A stretch of 64,000 bases of DNA, taken from Microbispora sp. H13382. Lineage in GTDB: Bacteria > Actinomycetota > Actinomycetes > Streptosporangiales > Streptosporangiaceae. Location: contig NZ_JABBXA010000009.1 in the NCBI RefSeq assembly GCF_014161445.1, positions 1-64,000 on the forward strand, given 5' to 3'. A program made the position numbers and the translations under genes. The notes under the pieces are model-generated. The model made no database searches, was not told the DNA's origin, and was given only the letters and a program-made list of their open reading frames with translations. Below are positions 16,392 to 25,203 of this stretch, piece by piece (the first letter of the stretch is position 1; the number at the start of each line of letters is the position of its first letter).

Positions 16392-18136
16392 TGAGCGCCC
16401 CCGACGACCTCGCGTCCGCCGTACGGGACGAGTCCGCGGCACAGGAGCAGGCCGAGCAGCAGGCGCAGGAGCGGACGAAGCCGGTCGGCCTGGGACCGGT
16501 CGGCTGGCTGCGCTGGGCCTGGCGCACGCTCACCTCGATGCGCACGGCGCTGATCCTGCTGTTCCTGTTCGCGCTCGGCTCGGTCCCCGGTTCCATCTAC
16601 CCGCAGAGGGGAGTCGACCCGGCCAGGGTCGCGCAGTACTTCAAGGACAACCCCACCCAGGCCGAGTGGCTCGACCGGTTCTGGCTGTTCGACGTCTTCA
16701 GTTCGCCCTGGTTCGCCGCGATCTACCTGCTGCTGTTCGTCTCACTGGCCGGATGCGTGTTCCCGCGCGCGCTGGCGCACGTGAAGGAGATCCGGCGCCG
16801 CCCGCCGGCCGCGCCGCGCAACCTCCTGCGCCTGCCGCACAGCGAGACGCTCGACGGCGGCCTCACCCTGGAGCAGGCCGCCGCCACGCTCAGGCGCAGG
16901 CGGTTCCGCGTGGTCACCGGCGACGGCTGGGTGGCGGCCGAGAAGGGCTACCTCCGGGAGACCGGCAACCTCCTGTTCCACGTGGCGCTGCTCGCGCTGC
17001 TGTTCGCCGTCGGCGCCGGAGGCCTGTACGGCTACCGCGGCAACGTGCTGGTCGTGGAGGGCGACGGCTTCTCCAACGCGGTGGCGGCCTACGACCGCTT
17101 CATGCCCGGCAGCCGGGTCAACGCCGAGTCGCTGGAGCCGTTCTCCTTCACGCTCAAGGACTTCCAGGCGACCTACGTGGCCGCGGGGGACAAGCAGGGC
17201 CAGCCGCTGGACTACCACGCCAGGCTGACCGTCCAGGACTCGCCGACGTCCGCGCCGCGCGAGGCGGACCTCAAGGTCAACGACCCGCTGGACGTGGACG
17301 GCACGCTGACCTACCTGATCGGGCACGGCTACGCGCCCACGTTCCGGGTGACCGACGGCAAGGGCCAGGTGGCCTACGACGGCCCGGTGCCGTGCCTGGC
17401 CGACGACCAGGCCACCTACACGTCCGAGTGCGTGATCAAGGTGCCGGACGCGCAGCCGACCCAGCTCGGGTTCCTGGCGCGCTTCCTGCCCACGACCGTG
17501 CCGAACGGCGACACGTGGGTGTCGGTCTTCCCCGGCGCCGCGAACCCGACCGTGCAGATCTTCCCGTTCGCCGGCGACCTCGGCCTCAAGTCGGGGCAGC
17601 CGCAGTCGGTCTACCAGCTCGACACCACGAACCTGAAGCCACTCGGGAAGATGTCGGCCCAGCCGACCCCGCTCAACGTGGGCGAGACCAAGGAGCTCGC
17701 CGACGGCGCCGGGAAGATCGAGTTCACCGGCGTGAAGGAGTGGATCAGCCTTCAGATCACCTACGACCCCGGCCGGGAGCCCGCCCTGCTGGCCGCGGCC
17801 GCCGCGGTGATCGGGCTCGTGCTGTCCCTCACGGTCCGCCGTCGCCGCGTCTGGGTGCGGGTGAAGGACGGGACGGTCACGGTGGGAGGATTGGCCCGCA
17901 CCGAAGGCGGCGGCGCGGCCTTCGCCGAGGAGTTCGCCCAGATCGTCGCGGCCCTGCGCGGCGGGCCCGACGGGTCCCCGGCCGAGCGGCCGGAGGCGAC
18001 CGGGCCGGACAAGCCCGCCACGACCGAGCGCGGAGCGTCCACGCAGGACAAGCCCGCCACGACCGAGCCCGGGGCGTCCACGCCGGACGCGCCCACCGGA
18101 AACGCTGCGCCGGGCGGCCGCCCGGACGAGGAGTGA
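16391..18136 (+). CDS. resB: Cytochrome c biogenesis protein ResB
   Basis: 581 aa from ATG 16391. Large subunit of the System II haem exporter/ligase with CcsB. Helices lie near residues 50-70 (RTALILLFLFALGSVPGSIY), 105-125 and 190-215, then a large extracytoplasmic domain (about 215-450) and a fourth helix near 460-480. The N-terminal 40 residues are Gln/Glu-rich. The C-terminal 60 residues are low complexity with two near-identical 13-residue repeats (DKPATTERGASTQ, DKPATTEPGASTP), probably disordered. Confidence 0.93.
   Translation: MSAPDDLASAVRDESAAQEQAEQQAQERTKPVGLGPVGWLRWAWRTLTSMRTALILLFLFALGSVPGSIYPQRGVDPARVAQYFKDNPTQAEWLDRFWLFDVFSSPWFAAIYLLLFVSLAGCVFPRALAHVKEIRRRPPAAPRNLLRLPHSETLDGGLTLEQAAATLRRRRFRVVTGDGWVAAEKGYLRETGNLLFHVALLALLFAVGAGGLYGYRGNVLVVEGDGFSNAVAAYDRFMPGSRVNAESLEPFSFTLKDFQATYVAAGDKQGQPLDYHARLTVQDSPTSAPREADLKVNDPLDVDGTLTYLIGHGYAPTFRVTDGKGQVAYDGPVPCLADDQATYTSECVIKVPDAQPTQLGFLARFLPTTVPNGDTWVSVFPGAANPTVQIFPFAGDLGLKSGQPQSVYQLDTTNLKPLGKMSAQPTPLNVGETKELADGAGKIEFTGVKEWISLQITYDPGREPALLAAAAAVIGLVLSLTVRRRRVWVRVKDGTVTVGGLARTEGGGAAFAEEFAQIVAALRGGPDGSPAERPEATGPDKPATTERGASTQDKPATTEPGASTPDAPTGNAAPGGRPDEE
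18008..18085 (+). repeat. 39-bp tandem repeat in the 3' end of resB
   Basis: Two consecutive 39-bp units (18008-18046, 18047-18085) encode the 13-residue repeats of the ResB tail. A degenerate third copy (DAPTGN) follows. In frame, so only tail length is affected. Confidence 0.85.
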
Positions 18137-18139
18137 GTG

Positions 18140-19123
18140 ATGCCCGCCCCGGTAACCCAAGCGGTCAACCAGAGTCTCGCCACGCTGAGCGACCAGCTGA
18201 TCCTGGTCACCGTCCTGCTGTATCTCGCCGCGATGATCTGCTTCGCGCTGGATCTCGCCTTCGGCCGGGCCCGCACGGTCGTGTCCGCCCGGCGGCGGGA
18301 GCTCGTCGGCGCGGGCGGTCCGGCGGTGCCCGATGACACGACCGGCGACGCGACCGGGGACACGACGGAGGATTCAGGCTCGCAGCCGGCGGCGTGGGCC
18401 GTCCGTGCGGGGACCGTCGGCGTGGTCCTCACCTGGATCGCGTGGGCCGGCAACCTCGCCGGCATCATCACCCGGGGCATCGCGGTCGACCGGTGGCCGT
18501 GGGCCAACATGTACGAGTTCGTGGTGGCCATCTGCTTCGCCGCCGTGACCGCGTTCCTCGCGCTGCTGATCCGTCAGCCGATCCGCTTCCTCGGCGCGTT
18601 CGTGACCGTGACGGCGGCGCTCGGGCTGGGCTTCGCCGTGCTGTTCCTGCACGTCCAGGCGGGCCCGGTGATGCCCGCGCTGCACTCGTACTGGATCGCG
18701 ATCCACGTCACGGCGGCGATCGTGGCGAGCGGGCTGTTCATCGTGGCGGGCGTGTGCGCGATCCTCTACCTGATCCGCAGGGACGGGCGCCCGTCGGTGC
18801 TGCCGAGCAGGGAGAGCCTGGAGCGCGTCGCGCACCGCGCGATCGTCATCTCCTTCCCGATCTGGACGTTCGCCGTCATCGCCGGCGCCCTGTGGGCCGA
18901 CCGCGCGTGGGGCCGTTACTGGGGCTGGGACCCGAAGGAGGTGTGGGCGTTCATCACGTGGGTCGTGTACGCCGCCTATCTCCACGCCCGGGCGACGGCC
19001 GGGTGGCGCGGCAAGGCCGTGATGATCATCTCGCTGGTCGCCTTCGGTTGCCTGCTGTTCAACCTGGTCGGCGTCAACATCTTCTTCTCGGGACTGCACT
19101 CCTACGCCGACGTGCCCAAGTAA
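18140..19123 (+). CDS. ccsB: Cytochrome c biogenesis protein CcsB (CcsA/ResC type)
   Basis: About 327 aa from ATG 18140 (GTG 18137 is also possible). GAGGAG lies 6 bases before the ATG. Eight hydrophobic helices; the haem-handling WWD motif is WGRYWGWDPKEVWAFITW near residues 258-275; external histidines are in MPALHSYWIAIHVTAA. With ResB it exports haem and attaches it to CXXCH apocytochromes. The loop between helices 1 and 2 carries a Gly/Asp/Thr insert (DDTTGDATGDTTEDSG). Last gene of the cluster. Confidence 0.94.
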   Translation: MPAPVTQAVNQSLATLSDQLILVTVLLYLAAMICFALDLAFGRARTVVSARRRELVGAGGPAVPDDTTGDATGDTTEDSGSQPAAWAVRAGTVGVVLTWIAWAGNLAGIITRGIAVDRWPWANMYEFVVAICFAAVTAFLALLIRQPIRFLGAFVTVTAALGLGFAVLFLHVQAGPVMPALHSYWIAIHVTAAIVASGLFIVAGVCAILYLIRRDGRPSVLPSRESLERVAHRAIVISFPIWTFAVIAGALWADRAWGRYWGWDPKEVWAFITWVVYAAYLHARATAGWRGKAVMIISLVAFGCLLFNLVGVNIFFSGLHSYADVPK

Positions 19124-19232
19124 GGGGCCGTTCGCGGCGGGAGGTCTCGTCTCACGCGGGGACTCCCGGCGGGAGGTTCGAGGGGGTGCGCGGGGGGGTC
19201 GCGCGGGGTCTCATGTGCGGTCTCGTGCGGGG

Positions 19233-19535
19233 TCAGTCCTCGTCGCGCAGGCGCCGATCGAGGCTGCGCAGGAACTCGGGGTCGTCGTCGGGTCCGCGGG
19301 GCACGTCGCCGCTCTGGGCCCACCCGCCGCTTCCCGCCGCGTACACGGCGTGCTGACGGCGGGGGCGACCCACGAGGAGCCAGGTCAGCGCACCGATGTC
19401 CGCCAGGAGGATCACGATGAGGACCCACAGGAACTTCGGGAGATTGCGCACGTCCTGCTCGGGGGTCGTGATCACATCGAAGAGGCAGTAGAGCCAGAGG
19501 GCAAGCAGCGCCAGGCCGATAATCACGCTAGGCAT
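19233..19535 (-). CDS. PLD nuclease N-terminal (PLDc_N) domain membrane protein
   Basis: About 100 aa. Two helices (VIIGLALLALWLYCLFDVIT and LWVLIVILLADIGALTWLLV) with the PLDc_N signature NLPKFLWVL and GRP after helix 2, then a charged tail. Found across actinobacteria; possibly a membrane anchor or regulator, function unknown. The start may be ATG 19535 or GTG 19541; the upstream ATG at 19553 would only add a short stretch. Convergent with ccsB. Confidence 0.75.
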   Translation of the reverse strand: MPSVIIGLALLALWLYCLFDVITTPEQDVRNLPKFLWVLIVILLADIGALTWLLVGRPRRQHAVYAAGSGGWAQSGDVPRGPDDDPEFLRSLDRRLRDED

Positions 19536-19657
19536 GCCCACACGGTAAGCCATGCCGGCCACTGATCGGGTCGGGCTTCGAGGTGACGGGGGCAGCCCGG
19601 CATCGTACGGTGGACCGGTACGCGGCACGAGGACGCGGAGCCTGACTGAGGGGTGCG

Positions 19658-20668
19658 ATGGCGGAGCCGGGCGACAGAGGCCGCCACCGGCGGGGGTCGC
19701 GGTGGTGGCAGCGAGGGCCCTATTTGTCCTCCCACCGCCGGACGGACGCCCCCGAACGCCCTCGCGATCGTGCTGCCGAGCGTGCTTCCGACCGGGCCTC
19801 CGACCGAACCTCCGAGTGGGCGGCGGAACGCGACCGGGACCGGCCCGCGGAGCGACCGCAGGGCCGCCGCGCGGAGCGGGACACCCAGTGGGATGCGCAG
19901 CGGGGCGGCGAATGGGCGGCCGGCTGGCCGCCGGAGCGGCCGGTGGACCGGGTCCACACGGTCACCGCACCCGTGGTGGACGACCGGCCGCAGTACACCT
20001 GGCAGGACTTCGAGCTCGACGACCTGCCGACGCGGGCCGCGCCCCACCCGCCCGACGCACCCGACCTGCGCGACGGCAGACGGCACTGCGGGCCCCTGGA
20101 ACGCATCCTGTACCGCGAGTGGGACGCCGCCGAAGGGCCTCCGTCCGCCGACGCCGTACGGGCCGTGGACAGCCTGGCGAGGCTGCCCGAGCAGCTCAAG
20201 ACCAAGCTCGCCATCGGGCTCGAAGGCATCTACGTCGGGCGCGGAGGGGTGCCCGATCTGGACGACATGGGCTACCTGCGCGGCGCGCCGCTGCCGTCGG
20301 GACGGGCCACCTGGGACATCTGCGCCGGCGCGTACGGCGACCGCAAGATCGTGGTAGGGGACCGGCCGTCGCCGACGCCCGACGTGATGATGCACGAAGT
20401 CGGGCATGCGCTGGACGACGTGGACGCGGGTCCGGGAGAGTGGGTGTCGGACTCCCCGGAGTTCGCGGCGCTCTACGAGGAGTGCCTGCCGCTGTTCGCA
20501 TCGTCGTTCCACCGGCAGCCCGGCGGCCTGGGGCGCAAGGAGTTCTTCGCCGACGCGTTCGCGGCGATCGCGTCCCGGCAGCGTCCGGCCCTGGTCGACA
20601 TGCTGGGCGGCGACACGCGGACGGCCCTCAACGTCATGCTCTTCTTCAACCGGCGTTACGGAATCTAG
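19658..20668 (+). CDS. Anthrax lethal factor-like (M34-type) zinc metallopeptidase
   Basis: 336 aa. The C-terminal half carries a zinc site: MMHEVGHALDDV with HEVGH near residue 246, and RKEFFADAFAAIAS near 293, the second glutamate motif. In anthrax lethal factor the matching pieces are HEFGH and EFFAEAF. The N-terminal 100 residues are an Arg/Asp/Glu/Ala-rich repeat-like stretch (DRASDRTSEWAAERDRDRPA), likely disordered; no signal peptide is visible. A Shine-Dalgarno GAGGGG precedes ATG 19658. The 81-aa gene that follows starts directly after its stop. Substrate unknown; it could be an effector or a housekeeping protease. Confidence 0.75.
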   Translation: MAEPGDRGRHRRGSRWWQRGPYLSSHRRTDAPERPRDRAAERASDRASDRTSEWAAERDRDRPAERPQGRRAERDTQWDAQRGGEWAAGWPPERPVDRVHTVTAPVVDDRPQYTWQDFELDDLPTRAAPHPPDAPDLRDGRRHCGPLERILYREWDAAEGPPSADAVRAVDSLARLPEQLKTKLAIGLEGIYVGRGGVPDLDDMGYLRGAPLPSGRATWDICAGAYGDRKIVVGDRPSPTPDVMMHEVGHALDDVDAGPGEWVSDSPEFAALYEECLPLFASSFHRQPGGLGRKEFFADAFAAIASRQRPALVDMLGGDTRTALNVMLFFNRRYGI

Positions 20669-20914
20669 GTGATTCGGATGTACGTGATCCGGCTCGGCGA
20701 CGGGACGCTGCGCGTGCCCCGGTCACTGACCACCGATGACGGGCGCCTGATCGGCAACGCGTACGTGGAGGTCGCGCCGGGCGAGCCCGACTACGAACGC
20801 TGGCTGGCCGAGTCGATCACCGAGGAGGAGGACGCCGAGCGCCGGCGCCGCTGGCGTGAGGGCGACGACGCGCTCGAGCAGGCGTTCCTGGCCTTCAAGG
20901 CGGAGCAGGACTGA
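20669..20914 (+). CDS. Small acidic hypothetical protein
   Basis: 81 aa from GTG 20669 directly after the metallopeptidase stop (or ATG 20678). An N-terminal beta-like part (MYVIRLGDGTLRVPRSLTTD) is followed by a charged helix (ITEEEDAERRRRWREGDDAL). I do not recognise the family. The zero-gap arrangement suggests translational coupling, so it may be a partner, inhibitor or chaperone of the peptidase (inference only). Confidence 0.6.
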   Translation: MIRMYVIRLGDGTLRVPRSLTTDDGRLIGNAYVEVAPGEPDYERWLAESITEEEDAERRRRWREGDDALEQAFLAFKAEQD

Positions 20915-21027
20915 CGTACCCGGCAAGGGAGCAGGACAGGCCGGGAACGCAGACTCGATGTGGGACTGACTCCGGTGACCCTGCGGCGTCCGGGTAGCGC
21001 GCAGGATCACCTGGTGCTGGTACTGCG

Positions 21028-21249
21028 TCAGACTCGCGGGGAGTCGCCGTTCGGCCTTTCGGCCGTGAGGACGTCCTCACCGCGAAGGAGGGCGTGCACT
21101 TCCGATTCACGGAACCGCCTGTGCCCCCCGGGGGTACGGATGCTGCTGATGCGCCCGGCCGCGGCCCAACGGGTCACGGTCTTCGGGTCGACCCTGAAGA
21201 GAGCGGCAACCTCTCCAGGAGTCAGCAGTCGCTCGCTGCTACTCTCCAC
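21028..21249 (-). CDS. bldC: BldC-like MerR-type DNA-binding protein
   Basis: 73 aa. Consists of a single winged HTH: LLTPGEVAALFRVDPKTVTR, WAAAGRISSIRTPGGHRRFR, ESEVHALLRG. This closely follows Streptomyces BldC, a small MerR-like developmental regulator that binds head-to-tail at direct repeats. Size matches. The upstream 259 bp to the DUF4229 gene is unusually AT-rich around 21370-21390 (TTGTTATATGATAG), a likely promoter region, with no ORF. Strict orthology versus another BldC-family member cannot be settled here. Confidence 0.8.
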   Translation of the reverse strand: MESSSERLLTPGEVAALFRVDPKTVTRWAAAGRISSIRTPGGHRRFRESEVHALLRGEDVLTAERPNGDSPRV

Positions 21250-21508
21250 AATCTCTCCCCCTCGCGTCCCGCGTCCTGCAGCGGGCGGACAGGTAACCAG
21301 TGTGCCGAGCGAAGCCTGATTTATCCGTGGTTTTCGGAGAAGATCACGGGTTGTTACCGGCTCAGTGCCCGATTGTTATATGATAGAGCCTCTTTGGGGC
21401 GCTCATGGGTGTTTCTTTACAAAAGCGCCTTGTTGTGAACACTAGCAGTGCCCGCAGCAGATGCGAAGAGAGACGGGCGGGCCGGGAGGGTGACGTAACC
21501 TCGACGCT

Positions 21509-21718
21509 GTGCATCCGGTTGTCGTTTACACCCTTTCACGCCTCGGGCTGTTCGCCGTCGCTCTCGGCGTCCTGTATCTCGTCGGCCTGCGGTCGTTCCC
21601 GCTTCTCCTGCTCGCCGTCCTGGTCAGCGGTCTGGCCAGCTATGTGCTGCTGTCCAAACAGCGCGACGCGGTGAGCGAGCGCATCGCCGGGAAACGGCGG
21701 GAGACGGGGAAGAACTAG
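21509..21718 (+). CDS. DUF4229 membrane protein
   Basis: 69 aa from GTG. Two short helices (VVYTLSRLGLFAVALGVLYL, FPLLLLAVLVSGLASYVLLS) then a basic tail (KQRDAVSERIAGKRRE), typical of DUF4229. TAACCT at 21496-21501 ends 7 bases before the GTG, so the mRNA is probably leaderless. Its TAG stop shares the palindrome CTAG with the stop of the convergent beta-propeller gene. Function unknown. Confidence 0.78.
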   Translation: MHPVVVYTLSRLGLFAVALGVLYLVGLRSFPLLLLAVLVSGLASYVLLSKQRDAVSERIAGKRRETGKN

Positions 21719-22962
21719 GTCGCCGGGAACATGCCGACGCGGGCATGGTACTCATGCCCGAGCTCCGTCGTGTCGCTTCCCACCAAAAGACCTGTCTTTA
21801 CGGTCAGGAAGGCCTTTACCCCGATTCCCCTTTCCCTCGTCGGGTTCCAGCGCAGCGCCCTGCCCCTGACCGGGTCGATCGCCCCGATGCCGGGCCGGTG
21901 GACCGCCCCCCGGCCCGCCGTGTCGGCGCCGCGCGGGTTGTCCAGCCAGCGCTGGTGTCCGCCCACGTAGACGGCGGACCCCGTGACCGCGACCGCGTAC
22001 AGGGAGTCGCCTCCGGTCAGGTTCACCCAGGTCGGGCGGATCGCCTCGCCCTTCGCGTACGTCTCGAACCTGGCGGCCGAGTCGCACAGCTTCGAGGTGC
22101 CGCGCGCCGCCCCGCCGGTCGTGACGACCACGAAGTAGCGCCCGTCCGGGGACAGGTCGAGCCCGCGCACGTACGACGGGAAGTCCGGCTTGCACGCCGG
22201 GGCGTACGCCTCGGTGTGCCAGTCGGCCACCCGCCCGGTCGTCAGGTCGATCACGCCGAGCTGCGGGCGGCGCAGGCCGTCGAGCGTGGTGAACGAGCCG
22301 TCCACCACTAAGCGGTCGCGGACGGCGGCCATCGCGTAGATCCGCGGATCGCCGCGGCGCCCGTCGCCGGGCGTGACGGTGAACCGGGGGTCGACCGCGC
22401 CGGTCTCGGCGTCCACCCGGGCCAGCGCGGTGCGCGGGCTCCGGCCGATCCTGCTGAAGTCGCCGCCCACGTAGAGCGCGCCGCCCAGCTGTACCAGGCT
22501 GGTGACGTCCCCGCCGTAGACGGGGGCGGAGAAATCGTCGTCGACGGCGCCGTCGGACACGCGGAGGCGGACCAGGGCCCGGGAGGGCACGTTGAAGGCG
22601 CCGCCCACGAAGACCGTGTCGCCGGGACCGGCGGCCAGCGCGGCCACCGGCCCGTCGAGGTCCGGCGCGAAGTCGCGCAGGACGCGCCCGGTGTAGAGGT
22701 CGAAGGCGAAGACGTTCGCCCGCGGCAGGTCCTCCCCGCCCCGGGCCTCGCGGACCGCGCTGAACTCGCCACCCACCACGACGGTGCGGCCGACCAGCGC
22801 GAACGCGGTCACGATGCCGTCGAGCACGTGCGGTGTGGTGTCCACCGGATTCTCCGACACCGCGCGGGGCTGCCGGATGCCGGCGGACGCCGTGGCGGCT
22901 GGGAGAAGGGCGGCGCATGTGACGAGCGATGCGACCGGAAGCAGTGCGGTGGTGACGCGCAT
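21715..22962 (-). CDS. Secreted beta-propeller protein
   Basis: 415 aa. A signal peptide (residues 1-28, LLPVASLVTCAALLPAATAS) is followed by repeated blades with the pattern V-x-V-G-G-x-F (TVVVGGEFSAV, TVFVGGAFNV, ALYVGGDFSRIG, AVYVGGHQRW), as in secreted delta-60/PQQ-like propellers of actinomycetes. About six blades can be counted. No catalytic residues recognised; probably a cell-surface or binding protein. Convergent with and overlapping DUF4229 by 4 bp. Confidence 0.8.
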   Translation of the reverse strand: MRVTTALLPVASLVTCAALLPAATASAGIRQPRAVSENPVDTTPHVLDGIVTAFALVGRTVVVGGEFSAVREARGGEDLPRANVFAFDLYTGRVLRDFAPDLDGPVAALAAGPGDTVFVGGAFNVPSRALVRLRVSDGAVDDDFSAPVYGGDVTSLVQLGGALYVGGDFSRIGRSPRTALARVDAETGAVDPRFTVTPGDGRRGDPRIYAMAAVRDRLVVDGSFTTLDGLRRPQLGVIDLTTGRVADWHTEAYAPACKPDFPSYVRGLDLSPDGRYFVVVTTGGAARGTSKLCDSAARFETYAKGEAIRPTWVNLTGGDSLYAVAVTGSAVYVGGHQRWLDNPRGADTAGRGAVHRPGIGAIDPVRGRALRWNPTRERGIGVKAFLTVKTGLLVGSDTTELGHEYHARVGMFPAT

Positions 22963-23063
22963 TCCCCAATTTCTAGCAGACTCAACGTAATCGGAGAACT
23001 ACGTTCCGCTCATCCGGTGGCGGTGGTGAGGGGGCACGCCCGTCGCGTCCTAGGCTTGCCTGC

Positions 23064-23786
23064 ATGACGCGCGCATCGCTGGACAAGCAGCCGCACGAGG
23101 TCGCCGCGATGTTCGATCGCACGGCCCGGCGCTACGACCTGGTCAACGACGTCCTCTCGCTCGGCCAGGACCGCCTGTGGCGGAAGGCCACCGCGGCGGC
23201 GATCGACGCGGGGCCCGGCGAGCTGGTTCTCGACCTCGCCGCGGGCACCGGCACCTCGACCGACGCGTTCACCGCGCTCGGGGCGCGGGCGATCGCGTGC
23301 GACTTCTCGCTCGGCATGCTCCGCACCGGCGTCGAGCGGCGCGGCGGTTCCGGTCTGTACGGCGGGGGCGTGCGCGGGGTGACGTTCGTCGCGGGCGACG
23401 CGCTGCGCCTGCCGTTCCGCGACGAGACGTTCGACGCCGTGACGATCTCCTTCGGCCTGCGCAACGTGGCCGACACCGAACAGGCGCTGGGCGAGATGCT
23501 GCGGGTGACCCGCCCGGGCGGCCGGCTGGTGATCTGCGAGTTCTCCAGGCCGACGCCGAAGTCGTTCGACCTCGTCTACTCGCAGTACCTAATGAAGCTG
23601 CTGCCGCCGGTGGCCCGGATGGTCAGCTCGAATCCCGAGTCCTACGAGTACCTCGCCGAGTCGATCCGGGCCTGGCCGGACCAGGAGGCGCTGGCGCGGA
23701 TCATCCAGGGGGCGGGCTGGCGGAAGGTGGCCTGGCGCAACCTCACGCTCGGCATCGTGGCCCTGCACCGGGCGGTCAAAGCGTGA
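23064..23786 (+). CDS. menG: Demethylmenaquinone methyltransferase
   Basis: 240 aa, UbiE/MenG family. The SAM-binding motif is [15 protein letters not shown]; the family signatures [20 protein letters not shown] and [20 protein letters not shown] are present. Performs the last methylation of menaquinone, the electron acceptor of the complex I encoded downstream. TAGGCT 8 bases before ATG suggests a leaderless start. It has its own promoter and lies just before the Rex-controlled nuo promoter. Confidence 0.93.
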   Translation: MTRASLDKQPHEVAAMFDRTARRYDLVNDVLSLGQDRLWRKATAAAIDAGPGELVLDLAAGTGTSTDAFTALGARAIACDFSLGMLRTGVERRGGSGLYGGGVRGVTFVAGDALRLPFRDETFDAVTISFGLRNVADTEQALGEMLRVTRPGGRLVICEFSRPTPKSFDLVYSQYLMKLLPPVARMVSSNPESYEYLAESIRAWPDQEALARIIQGAGWRKVAWRNLTLGIVALHRAVKA

Positions 23787-23810
23787 TGAGACGTGCTTGG
23801 CCATACCCCT

Positions 23811-23841
23811 CTGACACTTCGCCCCGGATAGGGGTTAGACT
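23811..23841 (+). promoter_or_regulatory. Candidate promoter of the prenyl reductase-nuo operon
   Basis: CTGACA (23811-23816) and TAGACT (23836-23841) are separated by 19 bp (18 if TTAGAC is used). Transcription would start near 23848, so the Rex operator at 23855-23872 lies just downstream of the start, a position suited to blocking by Rex. Confidence 0.5.
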
Positions 23842-23854
23842 GCGGCGCGACAGT

Positions 23855-23872
23855 TTGTGAAGTTGTTCACAA
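23855..23872. promoter_or_regulatory. Rex operator (ROP) upstream of the nuo operon
   Basis: TTGTGAAGTTGTTCACAA is a perfect match to TTGTGAA-N4-TTCACAA. The flank AAGGCAC follows both this site and the one before rex. NuoA-N is a known Rex target in Streptomyces coelicolor, so this operator tells that complex I expression is linked to NADH/NAD+. Confidence 0.92.
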
Positions 23873-23931
23873 AGGCACGAAGGTCTAAACCAATTTCGAG
23901 GCCTTCCTTCCCTGGAACGGACAGGTCCCCC

Positions 23932-25203
23932 GTGAGTGAGCGAACCCGCGTGACGCGGAGAGAGGTCGACGCCGACGTCATCGTCGTCGGCGCGGGCCCC
24001 GCGGGCGCCACGACGGCCTTTCACCTCGCCCGCGCCGGTCTCGACGTGCTGCTCCTGGAGAAGACGCGCTTCCCCAGGGAGAAGGTCTGCGGTGACGGAC
24101 TGACCCCGCGGGCGGTGAAGGAACTCGTCGCCATGGGCGTCGACATCGACGCGCCCGGCTGGATCAGGAACAAGGGGCTGCGCGTCTACGGCGGCGGCGT
24201 GCGCCTCGAACTCGACTGGCCCGAGCTGTCGAGCTACCCCGACTTCGGCCTCGTGCGCACCCGCGCCGACTTCGACCAGATCCTCGCCAGGCACGCCGAG
24301 CGCGCGGGCGTCCGGCTGCGCGAGGGCGTGAACGTTACAGGCCCACTGCTCGACGAGCGCAGCGGCCACGTCGTGGGCGTGACGGCCAAGGCGGACGGCG
24401 AGGAGGTGTCCTACCGCTCGCGGCTCGTGGTGGCGGCCGACGGCAACTCGACCCGGCTGTCGATCGCGTTGGGCCTGCACAAGCGTGAGGACCGCCCGAT
24501 GGGCGTGGCGGTGCGCACCTACTACAAGAGCCCCCGCCACGACGACGACTACCTGGAGACGTGGCTCGAGCTCTGGGACGGTGACCGGCTGCTGCCCGGC
24601 TACGGCTGGATCTTCCCCGTCGGCGACGGTACCTCCAACGTCGGCCTCGGCCTGCTGAACACCAGCGAGGCGTTCAAGAACATCGACTACCGCGACCTGC
24701 TGCGGCGGTGGATGAAGAACACTCCGGAGGAGTGGGGCTTCACCGAGGAGAACATGACGGGCCCGATCAGGGGCGCCGCGCTGCCGATGGGCTTCAACCG
24801 GCAGCCGCACTACGCCCGCGGGCTGGTTCTCGTCGGCGACGCGGGCGGCTCGATCAACCCGTTCAACGGCGAGGGCATCGCGTACGCCATGGAGACCGGC
24901 AGGACCGCGGCCGAAGTGATCGTCCAGGCGCTGTCCCGGCCGACGCCCGCCCAGCGTGAGCGCGTATTACTCGCGTATCCCCGTATGCTCAAAGACGCCC
25001 ATGGCGGATACTTCACCCTCGGCCGCCTGTTCGTGGAGGCGATCGGGAGGCCGGGTGTGATGAGCTTCGCCACCCGGCACGGGATGCCCCATCCCACCCT
25101 GATGAGATTCGCCTTCAAGCTGCTCGCTAATCTCACAGACCGGCGGGGCGACGTCTCCGACCGCATAATCAACGCCCTGTCCAAGGTGGCTCCGCCATCA
25201 TGA
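23932..25203 (+). CDS. Geranylgeranyl reductase family FAD oxidoreductase
   Basis: 423 aa from GTG 23932. An earlier in-frame GTG at 23857 lies inside the Rex operator and is not credible. FAD-binding motifs: DVIVVGAGPAGATTAFHLAR, VCGDGLTPRAVKELVAMG, VLVGDAGGSINPFNGEGIAY. In actinobacteria enzymes of this family (for example MenJ in mycobacteria) saturate one isoprene unit of the menaquinone tail. Position between menG and nuoA fits that role. First gene of the Rex-controlled operon; ATGA overlap with the next ORF. Confidence 0.9.
   Translation: MSERTRVTRREVDADVIVVGAGPAGATTAFHLARAGLDVLLLEKTRFPREKVCGDGLTPRAVKELVAMGVDIDAPGWIRNKGLRVYGGGVRLELDWPELSSYPDFGLVRTRADFDQILARHAERAGVRLREGVNVTGPLLDERSGHVVGVTAKADGEEVSYRSRLVVAADGNSTRLSIALGLHKREDRPMGVAVRTYYKSPRHDDDYLETWLELWDGDRLLPGYGWIFPVGDGTSNVGLGLLNTSEAFKNIDYRDLLRRWMKNTPEEWGFTEENMTGPIRGAALPMGFNRQPHYARGLVLVGDAGGSINPFNGEGIAYAMETGRTAAEVIVQALSRPTPAQRERVLLAYPRMLKDAHGGYFTLGRLFVEAIGRPGVMSFATRHGMPHPTLMRFAFKLLANLTDRRGDVSDRIINALSKVAPPS

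Noticed and set aside
23857-23931. N-terminal extension of the prenyl reductase starting inside the Rex operator
   Set aside because: The GTG belongs to the operator palindrome; family homology starts after GTG 23932.
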